Source: CAYRGC01 sp964423795 (GTDB lineage: Bacteria; Patescibacteriota; Gracilibacteria; Peribacterales; Peribacteraceae). Taken from it: a DNA stretch of 64,000 bases. Shown here one piece after another: positions 17,128-24,963 of the stretch. The translations under genes were made by a program, and so were the position numbers. The DNA is taken from assembly GCA_964423795.1 (NCBI GenBank), contig CAYRGC010000001.1, forward strand, positions 1 to 64,000, given 5' to 3'. Numbering within the stretch: position 1 is the stretch's first letter; each line of letters starts with the position of its first letter. The notes under the pieces were generated by a model. That model was not told the DNA's origin, ran no database searches, and was given only the letters and a program-made list of their open reading frames with translations.

Positions 17128-17661
17128 ATGACGCAGACCGTCCTCGACGCCGTCCACCGCTACGCCGATGCCATGGCGCTCCTCGCCGTGCAGTACGTGC
17201 CGCATCTCGTGCTCGCGCTCATCGTGCTGCTCGTGGGACTGCGCATCATCCGCCTCGTGACGGGCCTCTTCTCCCGCGCGCTCCAAAACGAGCGGATCGA
17301 CGCCTCCTTCCGCGGATTCTTCGAGAGCGTGACGAGCATCGTCCTCAAACTCATGCTCTTCGTGAGCGTCGCCGCCATGATCGGCGTGCAGACGACTTCC
17401 TTCGTCGCGCTGATCGGCGCCGTGGGGCTCGCGATCGGATTGTCGCTCCAGGGAAGCCTGTCGAACCTCGCCGGCGGCATCCTCATCCTCTTCTTCAAGC
17501 CCTTCGTCGTCGGAGACCATATCCAGGCCCAAGGGCAGGAAGGCGTCGTCCAGCGTATCGAGATCTTCTCGACCGTGCTCAAAGGGGAAGACACCCGCAC
17601 GATCATCGTGCCGAACGGAATCCTGAGTAACGGGGTGATTGTGAATCATTCGAGGAAATGA
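17128..17661 (+). CDS. Small MscS-type mechanosensitive channel
   Basis: Inner-membrane channel that relieves osmotic down-shock. Three hydrophobic segments are visible (about 24-45, 68-85, 92-112); the last is the pore helix, with the Gly/Ala-packed GAVGLAIGLSLQGSLSNLAGG. The beta domain follows (PFVVGDHIQAQGQEGVVQRI and TIIVPNGILSNGVIVNHS), and the protein then stops at 177 residues, so the large C-terminal cytoplasmic cage of E. coli MscS is missing. TACACT at 17101-17106 could serve a leader of about 15 nt. Confidence 0.88.
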   Translation: MTQTVLDAVHRYADAMALLAVQYVPHLVLALIVLLVGLRIIRLVTGLFSRALQNERIDASFRGFFESVTSIVLKLMLFVSVAAMIGVQTTSFVALIGAVGLAIGLSLQGSLSNLAGGILILFFKPFVVGDHIQAQGQEGVVQRIEIFSTVLKGEDTRTIIVPNGILSNGVIVNHSRK

Positions 17662-17662
17662 C

Positions 17663-17707
17663 GAGGAAAGAGGAGGGAGCTTGAAAAGCTTCCCAGGCTC
17701 TTTCCTC
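17663..17707 (+). terminator. Long imperfect hairpin between mscS and the reductase gene
   Basis: Outer arms GAGGAAAGA (17663-17671) and TCTTTCCTC (17699-17707); inner arms GGGAGCTT and AAGCTTCCC pair with one bulge. It lies 2 nt after the mscS stop. There is no strong T-tract, so a terminator role is likely but not certain. Confidence 0.5.
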
Positions 17708-17748
17708 TTTCCCTTGCTGTTCACTAGCCTCGGAGCGCCAATCAGCCC

Positions 17749-17754
17749 TACACT
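17749..17754 (+). promoter_or_regulatory. -10 element TACACT before the reductase gene
   Basis: TACACT ends 7 nt before the GTG start at 17762; there is no SD. Confidence 0.55.
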
Positions 17755-17761
17755 TTCACCC

Positions 17762-18601
17762 GTGAACGTCCTCATCTTCGGTCCCCGCGGCTACCTCGGC
17801 GAATACTTCAAAAACGCCTATCCGGAGGCGAAAACGTCGGATGCGGACATCGGCGACGTCGTCGCGGTGTCCTCCGCGCTTGATCGCGAAAAGCCGGACG
17901 TCGTCATCAACTGCGCGGGCAGGACGGGGCGGCCCAACGTCGACTGGTGCGAGGATCACAAGGAGGAGACGGTCTACGCGAACGTGACGGGTCCGCTCGT
18001 GCTGCTGCACGCGTGCCTTTCGCGCGGCATCTATCTCGTGCATCTCAGTTCCGGATGCATCTACGCCGGGGATCACGGGGGGAGGGGATTCTCCGAGGGC
18101 GATCCGCCGAATTTCTCCGGCAGCTTCTACTCCAAGACCAAGGCCTGGAGCGACCAGGTCCTCAAGGAGTTCCCGGTGCTGATCCTTCGCATGCGCATGC
18201 CGTTCGACGGCACGCTCGCGGAGCGGAATCTGCTCTCGAAACTCCGCAAGTACCCCCGCGTCCTCGACGAGGAAAACTCGATCACCTATCTCCCGGATTT
18301 CGTGGACGCGGCGAAGGCTCTCGTCTCGCGCAAGGCCGTGGGCATCTATCACTTGGTCAACGAGGGCGTGATCAGCCCGTACCGCCTCATGGAGCTCTAC
18401 AAGGAGATCGTCGATCCCGCACACACCTTCCAACGCCTGACGCTCGCGCAGCTCGGCGAGGTCACGAAAACCGGCCGCAGCAACTGCATGCTCAGCGGCG
18501 CCAAAGCGGCGTCCGAGGGGGTCTTCATGCGACCCGCCGAGGAAGCCGCCCGCCTCGCGATGGAAAACATCAAAAAAGAGCTTGCTACGGCCAAAAAGTA
18601 A
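17762..18601 (+). CDS. RmlD-like NAD(P)-dependent sugar-nucleotide reductase/epimerase
   Basis: Extended SDR fold. N-terminal nucleotide-binding motif FGPRGYLG (GxxGxxG, residues about 6-13), VINCAGRTG, then the catalytic Ser region HLSSGCIYAG and the YxxxK pair in FYSKTKAW. The C-terminal substrate domain includes SITYLPDFVDAAKALV. 279 residues, near the usual length of dTDP-4-dehydrorhamnose reductase. The other rml genes are not nearby, so the sugar is uncertain. GTG start chosen from the TACACT element 7 nt upstream. Confidence 0.82.
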   Translation: MNVLIFGPRGYLGEYFKNAYPEAKTSDADIGDVVAVSSALDREKPDVVINCAGRTGRPNVDWCEDHKEETVYANVTGPLVLLHACLSRGIYLVHLSSGCIYAGDHGGRGFSEGDPPNFSGSFYSKTKAWSDQVLKEFPVLILRMRMPFDGTLAERNLLSKLRKYPRVLDEENSITYLPDFVDAAKALVSRKAVGIYHLVNEGVISPYRLMELYKEIVDPAHTFQRLTLAQLGEVTKTGRSNCMLSGAKAASEGVFMRPAEEAARLAMENIKKELATAKK

Positions 18602-18625
18602 GATCCGAAAACGGGTCAAAAACCC

Positions 18626-18653
18626 TTGACTCTTTCTGTGAACTGCTTATAAT
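18626..18653 (+). promoter_or_regulatory. marR-operon promoter TTGACT-16-TATAAT
   Basis: TTGACT (18626-18631), 16-bp spacer, consensus TATAAT (18648-18653). Transcription would begin near 18660, at the edge of the palindrome 18659-18675. It drives the MarR gene and probably the efflux genes after it. Confidence 0.85.
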
Positions 18654-18658
18654 TAGAG

Positions 18659-18675
18659 TATCAAATCATTTGATA
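18659..18675 (+). promoter_or_regulatory. Perfect palindromic operator TATCAAAT-C-ATTTGATA (MarR autoregulation)
   Basis: An 8-bp perfect inverted repeat around a central C, covering the predicted transcription start and ending 8 nt before the marR ATG. Size and symmetry fit a MarR dimer site. Repression of its own operon is inference from position. Confidence 0.8.
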
Positions 18676-18683
18676 GTCTTTTC

Positions 18684-19148
18684 ATGAGATCCTCGAAGAA
18701 AAACGCGGCTCCGCTCACGCCCCTTCTCGGGGAGATCGTGGAATCGATGTTCCGCCTCGCGCGCGGGCTGCGGCACGCCATGGAAAGCGGAAAAACCCAG
18801 CCGGTGAACATGCACCAGCTGCACGCCCTGCTCTTTTTGCGCGAGCACGGCGGCCTGACCATGACGGAGCTGGCGAAGCAGCTGTGCGTGACGTCGCCGA
18901 CCGCTACCTCGTTCGTGAACCGCCTCGTGCGACAGAAGCTCGTCGAGCGCTTCGCCGACAAGAAGAACCGCAAACTCGTGCGCGTCCGTCTCACGCGAAA
19001 CGGCCGCAAGGCGCTCATGGCCGATCTGGAACGCCATCACAGCGTGGTCGGCAGCGTCTTCGGATTGCTCACCGTCGACGAGCAGAAACAACTGCTTTCC
19101 CTCCATAAAAAACTCCTTTCCCGCCTCGCGGATTCCTCCCTTTCCTGA
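18684..19148 (+). CDS. MarR-family transcriptional regulator
   Basis: Winged-helix repressor, 154 residues. The HTH lies at about residues 62-83 (MTELAKQLCVTSPTATSFVN), followed by the wing (RFADKKNRKLVRVRLTRNG) and the C-terminal dimerisation helix. It is the first gene of an apparent operon with a membrane-fusion protein, an ABC ATPase and two permeases; the gap to the next gene is 15 nt. Such regulators usually sense small amphipathic compounds and derepress efflux; the ligand is unknown here. Confidence 0.93.
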   Translation: MRSSKKNAAPLTPLLGEIVESMFRLARGLRHAMESGKTQPVNMHQLHALLFLREHGGLTMTELAKQLCVTSPTATSFVNRLVRQKLVERFADKKNRKLVRVRLTRNGRKALMADLERHHSVVGSVFGLLTVDEQKQLLSLHKKLLSRLADSSLS

Positions 19149-19163
19149 TACCTTTTCCCGCCT

Positions 19164-20915
19164 ATGTCTTTCCTCAAGCGCATCCTCGGCACGCTCCGCA
19201 CCCACAAGAAAAAGAGCATCGCCATCGCCCTCGCGGTGGTGGTCGTGGGACTCCTCGTCCGCGCCTCGCGCTCGACGAAGCCGCCCCAGTACGTCACGGA
19301 GACCGTGATCCGGGGTGACCTCCGCCAGACCGTGGAGGCCGTCGGCACCGTCACGTCCGAGCGCGAACTCGATCTCCGCTTCGGCGGCATCGGCGTCGTC
19401 TCCCGCGTGTACGTGAAGGAGGGCGACCGCGTCGCCGCCGGCCAGCGCCTCGCGGATCTCCGCGCGGGCAGCCTTTCCGCTTCCGTCTCGGCCCAGTACG
19501 CCGCTCTCCAGTCCGCCCAGGCGGATCTCCGCGCCCTCGAGGAGGGCACGCGTCCGGAGGAAATCGCCATCGCGGAGGCCGATCTCCAGAGCAAGCGCGC
19601 CGCGCTCGAAGTGGCAAAATCCACCCTCAAGAGCGCCGAATCGAACGTTTCGGAATCGGAGAACAAGCTGAGCACCCTCGAGTCCGAGGCGTCCACCGCG
19701 CTCACGGGCCAGGTCACGACGGCGGTCCAGAGCCTTCTGCGCCAGATCGTCGCCGCCGAAAACGGACTCTCCGCCGTGGACGACGTGATGCGCGACGTGG
19801 ACGTCCAGGACGCGATCATCAAGGATCGCCCGGACGCCGGAAAGGACATCCAGACGATGCGCTTGAACGCGGAAGCCGCCCTCGACGCGGCTCGCTCCGA
19901 GGCGACGCGCGCCCAGGAGTACGCCGCCACCCTCGCAGCGCTCGACAAGGGGCGCGCCGGCATCGACGCCACCGTCATGACGCTCGATTCGCTCTTCTCG
20001 CTCGTGAATTCCATCCGCGAGACCTCGAGCTTCAGCAACGCCGACCGCGAGTCCCTCAAGAGCACGATCACGACCCAGCGCACCGCCGTGCAGGCCGCGT
20101 CCGCGGAAGCCGCGTCCGCGCGCACCGCGCTCCTCAACGCCTCCGCGTCGTACGATTCCAAGCTCGCCGCCGAGCGCGCGAGCCTCACGAGCTACAAGGG
20201 AACCCGGGACAAGGCGCAGTCCGACATCCTGACGTACCAGGCCTCCATCCAGTCTTCGGAGGCCCAGCTCGCCCTCAAGCGCGCCGGCGCCCGCCAGACG
20301 GACGTCGATGCCGCACGCGCCCGCGTCCGCCAGGCCCAGGCGAACCTCGCCCGCACGCAGGCCGACCTCGCCGACATGGTCCTGACCGCGCCCACGACCG
20401 GCGTCATCACCCACGTGAACATCAAGCCGGGCGAGTCCCTGCCCGCGGGCTCGGCCGTCTCCATGCTCGGCGTGTCGCCGTTCCGCGTGGAGATGTTCGT
20501 CTCCGAGATCGACATCCCGAAGGTGCAGAAGACCCAGTCCGGCTCCATCGAGCTCGACGCGTTCCGCGGCGTCAACATGAAGCTCCAGGTGAGCGACGTG
20601 GACCCGGCCGCCACCGACAAGGACGGCGTTTCCAAGTACCGCGTGGTCTTGGATTTCGTCCACCCCCATAACGAGCTCAAGATCGGCATGACCGGCGACG
20701 CCGAGATCGAGACGGGTTACCGCCAGGGAGTCCTCACGGTGCCGCGCCGCGCCGTGCTCGAGGACGGCGGCCGCCAGTACGTCCGCGTGCTCGCCTCCAC
20801 GGGGGCGCTGGCCACGGAACAGGACGTCACTCTCGGCATGGAGGGCGGCTCCGGCGACGTCGAGGTGACCTCCGGTCTCCAGGAGGGCCAGATCGTCGTG
20901 GTTCTCCAGAAATAA
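19164..20915 (+). CDS. HlyD/MacA-type membrane fusion protein with a long helical hairpin
   Basis: Periplasmic-side adaptor of a tripartite-like or monoderm ABC exporter. One N-terminal membrane anchor at about residues 19-35 (SIAIALAVVVVGLLV). First lipoyl/barrel half: VEAVGTVTSERELDLRFGG and VYVKEGDRVAAGQRLADL. Then an unusually long coiled-coil hairpin, about residues 100-400, rich in Ala, Ser, Glu and Arg. The second lipoyl half and barrel return at LTAPTTGVITHVNIKPGE and GMTGDAEIETGYRQGVLTVP. 583 residues against about 370 for MacA, the excess lying in the hairpin. TGATAC lies 12 nt before the ATG. Confidence 0.9.
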   Translation: MSFLKRILGTLRTHKKKSIAIALAVVVVGLLVRASRSTKPPQYVTETVIRGDLRQTVEAVGTVTSERELDLRFGGIGVVSRVYVKEGDRVAAGQRLADLRAGSLSASVSAQYAALQSAQADLRALEEGTRPEEIAIAEADLQSKRAALEVAKSTLKSAESNVSESENKLSTLESEASTALTGQVTTAVQSLLRQIVAAENGLSAVDDVMRDVDVQDAIIKDRPDAGKDIQTMRLNAEAALDAARSEATRAQEYAATLAALDKGRAGIDATVMTLDSLFSLVNSIRETSSFSNADRESLKSTITTQRTAVQAASAEAASARTALLNASASYDSKLAAERASLTSYKGTRDKAQSDILTYQASIQSSEAQLALKRAGARQTDVDAARARVRQAQANLARTQADLADMVLTAPTTGVITHVNIKPGESLPAGSAVSMLGVSPFRVEMFVSEIDIPKVQKTQSGSIELDAFRGVNMKLQVSDVDPAATDKDGVSKYRVVLDFVHPHNELKIGMTGDAEIETGYRQGVLTVPRRAVLEDGGRQYVRVLASTGALATEQDVTLGMEGGSGDVEVTSGLQEGQIVVVLQK

Positions 20916-20973
20916 TCCCGCCGCGCCGGTCCGCTCAGCGGACCGGCGTCCCGGCGTTCACTCCTCACACCCT

Positions 20974-21708
20974 ATGCCTTCCGCTTCTCCGCTCATCGAG
21001 ACCCGCAAGCTCGGGAAGTCGTACTTCAACGACGGGGTGGAGACGCCCGTGCTCTTCGACATCGACCTCACCATCAACAAGGGGGAGTTCGTGGCGATCA
21101 TGGGTCCGTCGGGCTCCGGCAAATCGACGCTCATGCACATCCTCGGCTTCCTCGACGGCCACACGACGGGCGACTACCTGTTCCAGGGAGATCCCGCGGG
21201 AGCCATGGACGACGACGAGCTCGCGCGCATCCGCGCCACCCGCGTCAGTTTCGTCTTCCAGGCCTTCAACCTCCTGCCGCGCACGACCGTCCGCGAAAAC
21301 GTGATGCTGCCGCTCCTCTACCATCCGACGATTCCCGCGGACAAGCGAGAGACGCTTACCCGGCACGCCATCGAGACCGTCGGGCTCGGCCAACGCATCG
21401 ATTACTTGAGCAGCCAGCTCTCCGGCGGACAGAAGCAGCGCGTCGCGATCGCCCGCGCCCTCGTGACGCAGCCGGAGGTGATCTTCGCCGACGAGCCCAC
21501 AGGCAACCTCGATTCCCAGTCCGGCATCGCCGTGATGGAGGCCCTCCAGCAGCTCCACAAGAGCGGCCACACGATCATCCTCGTCACGCACGAGCGCACG
21601 ACGGCCGAGCACGCGGAACGCATCATCCACATCCGCGACGGCAAGATCGAGAGTGATTCCCGTTCGTTCCAGCGCCGCATCGCCGGCGCCGTCAAAGAGC
21701 TCAAGTGA
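20974..21708 (+). CDS. ABC transporter ATP-binding protein (MacB/LolD type)
   Basis: Cytoplasmic ATPase of the exporter. Walker A GPSGSGKST, Q-loop VFQAFNLLPRTTV, signature LSGGQKQR, Walker B VIFADEPTGNLDS and the switch His in ILVTHE are all intact. 244 residues. It is followed by two FtsX-like permeases, so the transporter is probably a MacB-like mechanotransmission system whose permeases could form a heterodimer on one ATPase pair. Confidence 0.95.
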   Translation: MPSASPLIETRKLGKSYFNDGVETPVLFDIDLTINKGEFVAIMGPSGSGKSTLMHILGFLDGHTTGDYLFQGDPAGAMDDDELARIRATRVSFVFQAFNLLPRTTVRENVMLPLLYHPTIPADKRETLTRHAIETVGLGQRIDYLSSQLSGGQKQRVAIARALVTQPEVIFADEPTGNLDSQSGIAVMEALQQLHKSGHTIILVTHERTTAEHAERIIHIRDGKIESDSRSFQRRIAGAVKELK

Positions 21709-21718
21709 CCGTTCAACC

Positions 21719-22945
21719 ATGCGTTTTTCCGACTCATTCTCCACGGCATTCGGCGGCGTCCGCAGGAGCGGATCGCGGGCGCTTTTGACCATGCTCGGCA
21801 TCATCATCGGCGTGGGCGCCGTGGTGCTCATGAGTTCCATCGGTGAGAGCATGAAGGGCGTCATCCTCGGTCAGATCTCCAGCCTCGGTCCGAAGAGCAT
21901 GGTGATCTTCCCGGGCCAGGCCGATCAGGGCCCCAACAGCTTCACGACGGGCCATGACAGCCTGACCTTCGACGACATCGACGCCCTCAAACGCCTGCCC
22001 TCCATCGAGTCGGTCGCCCCGGTGATCTTCATCCCGGGCACGGTGTCGTACTCGGGACAGGACGGCTCGCCCCAGGTCCTCGGGGTCACCCCGGAGTTCT
22101 TCCAGAACCAGAACCTCGAGGTCACCGCGGGGCGCTTCCCGGACGCGTCCGACAACGACGGCGCCCGCGCGGTCGCGCTCGTGGCTCCCGACGTCGTCAC
22201 GAAGTTCTTCGGCTCCTCCGATCCGCTCGGGAAGCGCATCAAGATCGGCGAGAACTTCTACACGGTGGTCGGCGTGACCAAGGCGCTCGGCTCGCAGTTC
22301 TTCCAGAATGCGGACGAGCGCGTCTACGTGCCGTACTCCGTCGCGCGCGTGGTCACGGGGCAGAAGTACGTCAACTACCTCACCATGCTCGCGAAGGACG
22401 ACTTCGATTCCGCCTTCCTGGACGTGAAGGACCTGCTGCGCCTCCGCCACAACATCAAGAATCCGACCGACGATCCCAAGAAGGACGACTTCGTCGTGCG
22501 CAGTTCCCAGCAGGCCAGCGAGATCCTCGGGGGAGTCTCCCTCGGACTCACGGCCTTCATCACGATGATCGCCGCGATCTCCCTCCTCGTGGGCGGCATC
22601 GGGATCATGAACATCATGCTCGTGTCCGTCACGGAGCGCACGCGCGAGATCGGCCTTCGGAAAGCCGTGGGCGGACGAGCGCGCGACATCCTGCTTCAGT
22701 TCCTCATCGAATCCGTCATCCTCACGTTCCTGGGAGGCGTCGTGGGGCTGTGCCTCGGCATCGCGCTCGCGTGGGCGATCAGCATTCCGGTGACGGGATT
22801 CCTCTCCACGTATCACTTCGCCGTTTCGATTCCCTCCGTCGTGGCCTCGCTCGTGATGGCCGCCGGCACGGGTCTCGCCTTCGGCATCTCGCCGGCCAGG
22901 CGCGCAGCGTCGTTGCCCCCGATGGAAGCCCTCCGCTACGAATAA
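21719..22945 (+). CDS. ABC transporter permease 1, MacB/FtsX type
   Basis: Integral membrane subunit: TM1 at about residues 20-42 (TMLGIIIGVGAVVLMSSIG), a large extracytoplasmic MacB_PCD domain (about 45-275), then three TM helices including SLLVGGIGIMNIMLVSVTER and, at the C-terminus, PARRAASLPPMEALRYE. 408 residues. It begins 10 nt after the ATPase stop and ends in TAATG, overlapping the start of the second permease. It is a tandem paralogue of that gene and shares a 65-bp identical DNA tract with it. Confidence 0.93.
   Translation: MRFSDSFSTAFGGVRRSGSRALLTMLGIIIGVGAVVLMSSIGESMKGVILGQISSLGPKSMVIFPGQADQGPNSFTTGHDSLTFDDIDALKRLPSIESVAPVIFIPGTVSYSGQDGSPQVLGVTPEFFQNQNLEVTAGRFPDASDNDGARAVALVAPDVVTKFFGSSDPLGKRIKIGENFYTVVGVTKALGSQFFQNADERVYVPYSVARVVTGQKYVNYLTMLAKDDFDSAFLDVKDLLRLRHNIKNPTDDPKKDDFVVRSSQQASEILGGVSLGLTAFITMIAAISLLVGGIGIMNIMLVSVTERTREIGLRKAVGGRARDILLQFLIESVILTFLGGVVGLCLGIALAWAISIPVTGFLSTYHFAVSIPSVVASLVMAAGTGLAFGISPARRAASLPPMEALRYE
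22577..22641 (+). repeat. 65-bp tract identical to 23791-23855
   Basis: Coding DNA for the TM2 region (LLVGGIGIMNIMLVSV) is identical over 65 bp in the two tandem permeases, while flanking codons differ. This suggests recent gene conversion or strong constraint. Confidence 0.8.
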
Positions 22946-24159
22946 TGTACGTCAACGACCTGCTCTCAACGGCCACCCGGGGCATCGCGGTCAACAAGAC
23001 CCGCAGCTCGCTCACGATGCTCGGCATCATCATCGGCGTGGCGTCCGTCGTGCTGATGGTGAGCCTGGGCCGGAGCTTCCAGGCCTACGTGCTCGACCAG
23101 ATCGCGTCGATCGGCACGGACACCATGGACGTCATCCCCGTGGGACTCGAGCGTTTCGGCAAGAACATGGATTCCCTGACGATCGAGGATTTCCACGCCA
23201 TCGAGCAGCTTTCGACCGTCCACAACGTCGTGCCGATCCTCATCGTCTCGCAGACCGTCCACAACGGAAAGGAGGAAGTGAGCCCGCTCGTCTTCGGCAC
23301 CACGGCGAAGATGATCGAGAACTACGGACTCGATCTCGCGCGCGGGCGGCTGCTCAACCAGACGGACGAGGACGGCGCCCGTTCCGTCGCGGTGCTTTCC
23401 GCGCAGACGGCCGTCGATCTCTTCGGCAACCAGGATCCCGTCGGCCGCAAGATCCAGATCGGACAGGGGTCGTTCGCCGTCGTCGGCGTCCTGCAGAGCA
23501 AGGGCTCCCTCCTGCTTTCCGACCTCGACAAGCCGGTCTACGTCCCGTTCTCGACCGCCCGCGCCCTCACCGGCAAGACGTCCCTCAGCTTCATTTCCAT
23601 GAAGACGCTCGGCGATCCCGCGATCGCCAAGCAGGACGTGACGACGCTCTTGCGCCAGCGACACCGGATCAAGAATCCCGAGAACGATCCCGACAAGGAC
23701 GACTTCATGGCGCGCAGCGCCGAGCAAGTCAGCAGCATCGTGGGATCGGTCACGCTCGGGCTCACCATTTTCCTGTCGCTCGTCGCGGGCATCTCCCTCC
23801 TCGTGGGCGGCATCGGGATCATGAACATCATGCTCGTGTCCGTCACGGAGCGCACCCGCGAGATCGGCCTCCGGAAAGCCATCGGCGCGCGCCGCCGGGA
23901 CATCCTCCTGCAGTTCCTCCTGGAGGCCGTCGCCCTCACCTTCACGGGCGGATTCGTGGGCATCGTGATCGGGGCGTTCTTCGCCTGGATCCTGGCCGGA
24001 TTCGCGTCCCAGCTCCTCGGGTCGTTCCCGTTCCTGCTCTCGCTCAACTCGGTCGTCATCGCGATCGTGATGGCCGTGGGCACGGGGCTCCTCTTCGGAA
24101 TCTATCCGGCGCGCCGCGCCGCCAGCCTGAGCCCGATGGAGGCGCTCCGGTACGAGTAA
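22945..24159 (+). CDS. ABC transporter permease 2, MacB/FtsX type
   Basis: Second permease, 404 residues, with the same plan as permease 1: TM1 (TMLGIIIGVASVVLMVSLG), MacB_PCD extracytoplasmic domain, three C-terminal TM helices and the terminal motif PARRAASLSPMEALRYE. The ATG overlaps the previous stop (TAATG), so translation is probably coupled. Overall the two permeases differ at many positions outside the TM2 tract, arguing for a heterodimer rather than a fresh duplicate. Confidence 0.93.
   Translation: MYVNDLLSTATRGIAVNKTRSSLTMLGIIIGVASVVLMVSLGRSFQAYVLDQIASIGTDTMDVIPVGLERFGKNMDSLTIEDFHAIEQLSTVHNVVPILIVSQTVHNGKEEVSPLVFGTTAKMIENYGLDLARGRLLNQTDEDGARSVAVLSAQTAVDLFGNQDPVGRKIQIGQGSFAVVGVLQSKGSLLLSDLDKPVYVPFSTARALTGKTSLSFISMKTLGDPAIAKQDVTTLLRQRHRIKNPENDPDKDDFMARSAEQVSSIVGSVTLGLTIFLSLVAGISLLVGGIGIMNIMLVSVTERTREIGLRKAIGARRRDILLQFLLEAVALTFTGGFVGIVIGAFFAWILAGFASQLLGSFPFLLSLNSVVIAIVMAVGTGLLFGIYPARRAASLSPMEALRYE
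23791..23855 (+). repeat. 65-bp tract identical to 22577-22641
   Basis: Second copy of the identical tract, at the same position in the paralogous permease gene. Confidence 0.8.
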
Positions 24160-24241
24160 CACCCAGACGGGGTCGAACCGTGCGCCGAGATTAATGCCGT
24201 TGGGGTCAGTCTTTCTTTGTGAGCAGCGGAAAGTCCCGTTT

Positions 24242-24274
24242 CTTAATCCCTCCGTAATGTCGTATCCTTATCCT
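24242..24274 (+). promoter_or_regulatory. Candidate response-regulator box (11-bp direct repeat) and -10 element
   Basis: CTTAAT (24242-24247) and CGTAAT (24253-24258) start 11 bp apart, the helical-phase spacing of OmpR/PhoB-type sites. TATCCT (24269-24274) begins after a further 10 bp. The same layout occurs at 26155-26187 downstream of the operon. The rest of the 141-bp gap 24160-24300 shows nothing clear. Confidence 0.6.
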
Positions 24275-24300
24275 CTGCTCATTCCGATTCTTCTCAGTCC

Positions 24301-24963
24301 ATGCATATCCTCATCATCGAAGATCAGAAGAAGTTGGCCGAGAACGTGAAGCAGTTCCTGGAGCTGGAGCAGTACGTCGTGTCGGTCGCGCTCGACGGCC
24401 GCGAGGGATTCGAGAAGGCGATGACCCAGGAGTTCGATCTCATCATCCTCGATATCAACCTTCCCGGCATGGACGGGTACGTGATCTGCTCGCTTCTCCG
24501 GCAGGAGAAGAAGAACGTACCGATCCTCATGTTGACGGCGCGCGCGAAGCAGCAGGAGATTGTCCACGGTCTCAACATCGGCGCCGACGACTACCTCGCG
24601 AAGCCCTTCGATTTGGACGAACTCCTCGCCCGCGTCCGCGCGCTTCTGCGCCGCAACGCGAAGGAACGTCGTCCCGTCCTCGACGCCGGGGACGTGTCCC
24701 TCGATACGAACACGCAGGTCGTGACCAGAAAGGGAAAGAAGGTCGACCTGTCGCCTAAGGAGTACGCGCTCCTGGAGTTCCTTCTCCGCAACAAAGGAGT
24801 GGTGCAGGACCGTCCCCGGATCATCGAGCACGTGTGGGGCGGGCGCGACGAGCTGCTCTTTTCCCAGACGGTCGACGTGCACGTGGCCTACCTGCGGCGT
24901 AAGCTCGGCAAGTCCGTGATCGAGACCGTCGCGGGCAAAGGGTATCTCGTTCCCGCCGAGTGA
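24301..24963 (+). CDS. OmpR/PhoB-family response regulator
   Basis: DNA-binding output of a two-component system. Receiver domain, residues 1-115: acidic pair in IIEDQ, phospho-acceptor Asp in LIILDINLPGMDG (about residue 51), Thr in LMLTAR and Lys in YLAKPFD. Winged-helix trans-activation domain, about 130-220, with LSPKEYALLEFLL, TVDVHVAYLRRKLG and VAGKGYLV. 220 residues. The stop overlaps the histidine-kinase start (TGATG). It is preceded by a direct-repeat box suggesting autoregulation. Confidence 0.96.
   Translation: MHILIIEDQKKLAENVKQFLELEQYVVSVALDGREGFEKAMTQEFDLIILDINLPGMDGYVICSLLRQEKKNVPILMLTARAKQQEIVHGLNIGADDYLAKPFDLDELLARVRALLRRNAKERRPVLDAGDVSLDTNTQVVTRKGKKVDLSPKEYALLEFLLRNKGVVQDRPRIIEHVWGGRDELLFSQTVDVHVAYLRRKLGKSVIETVAGKGYLVPAE

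Noticed and set aside
18601..18625. Terminator after the RmlD-like gene (GATCCG-AAAA-CGGGTC)
   Set aside because: Stem is short with a G-T pair and is followed by A, not T, on the coding strand.
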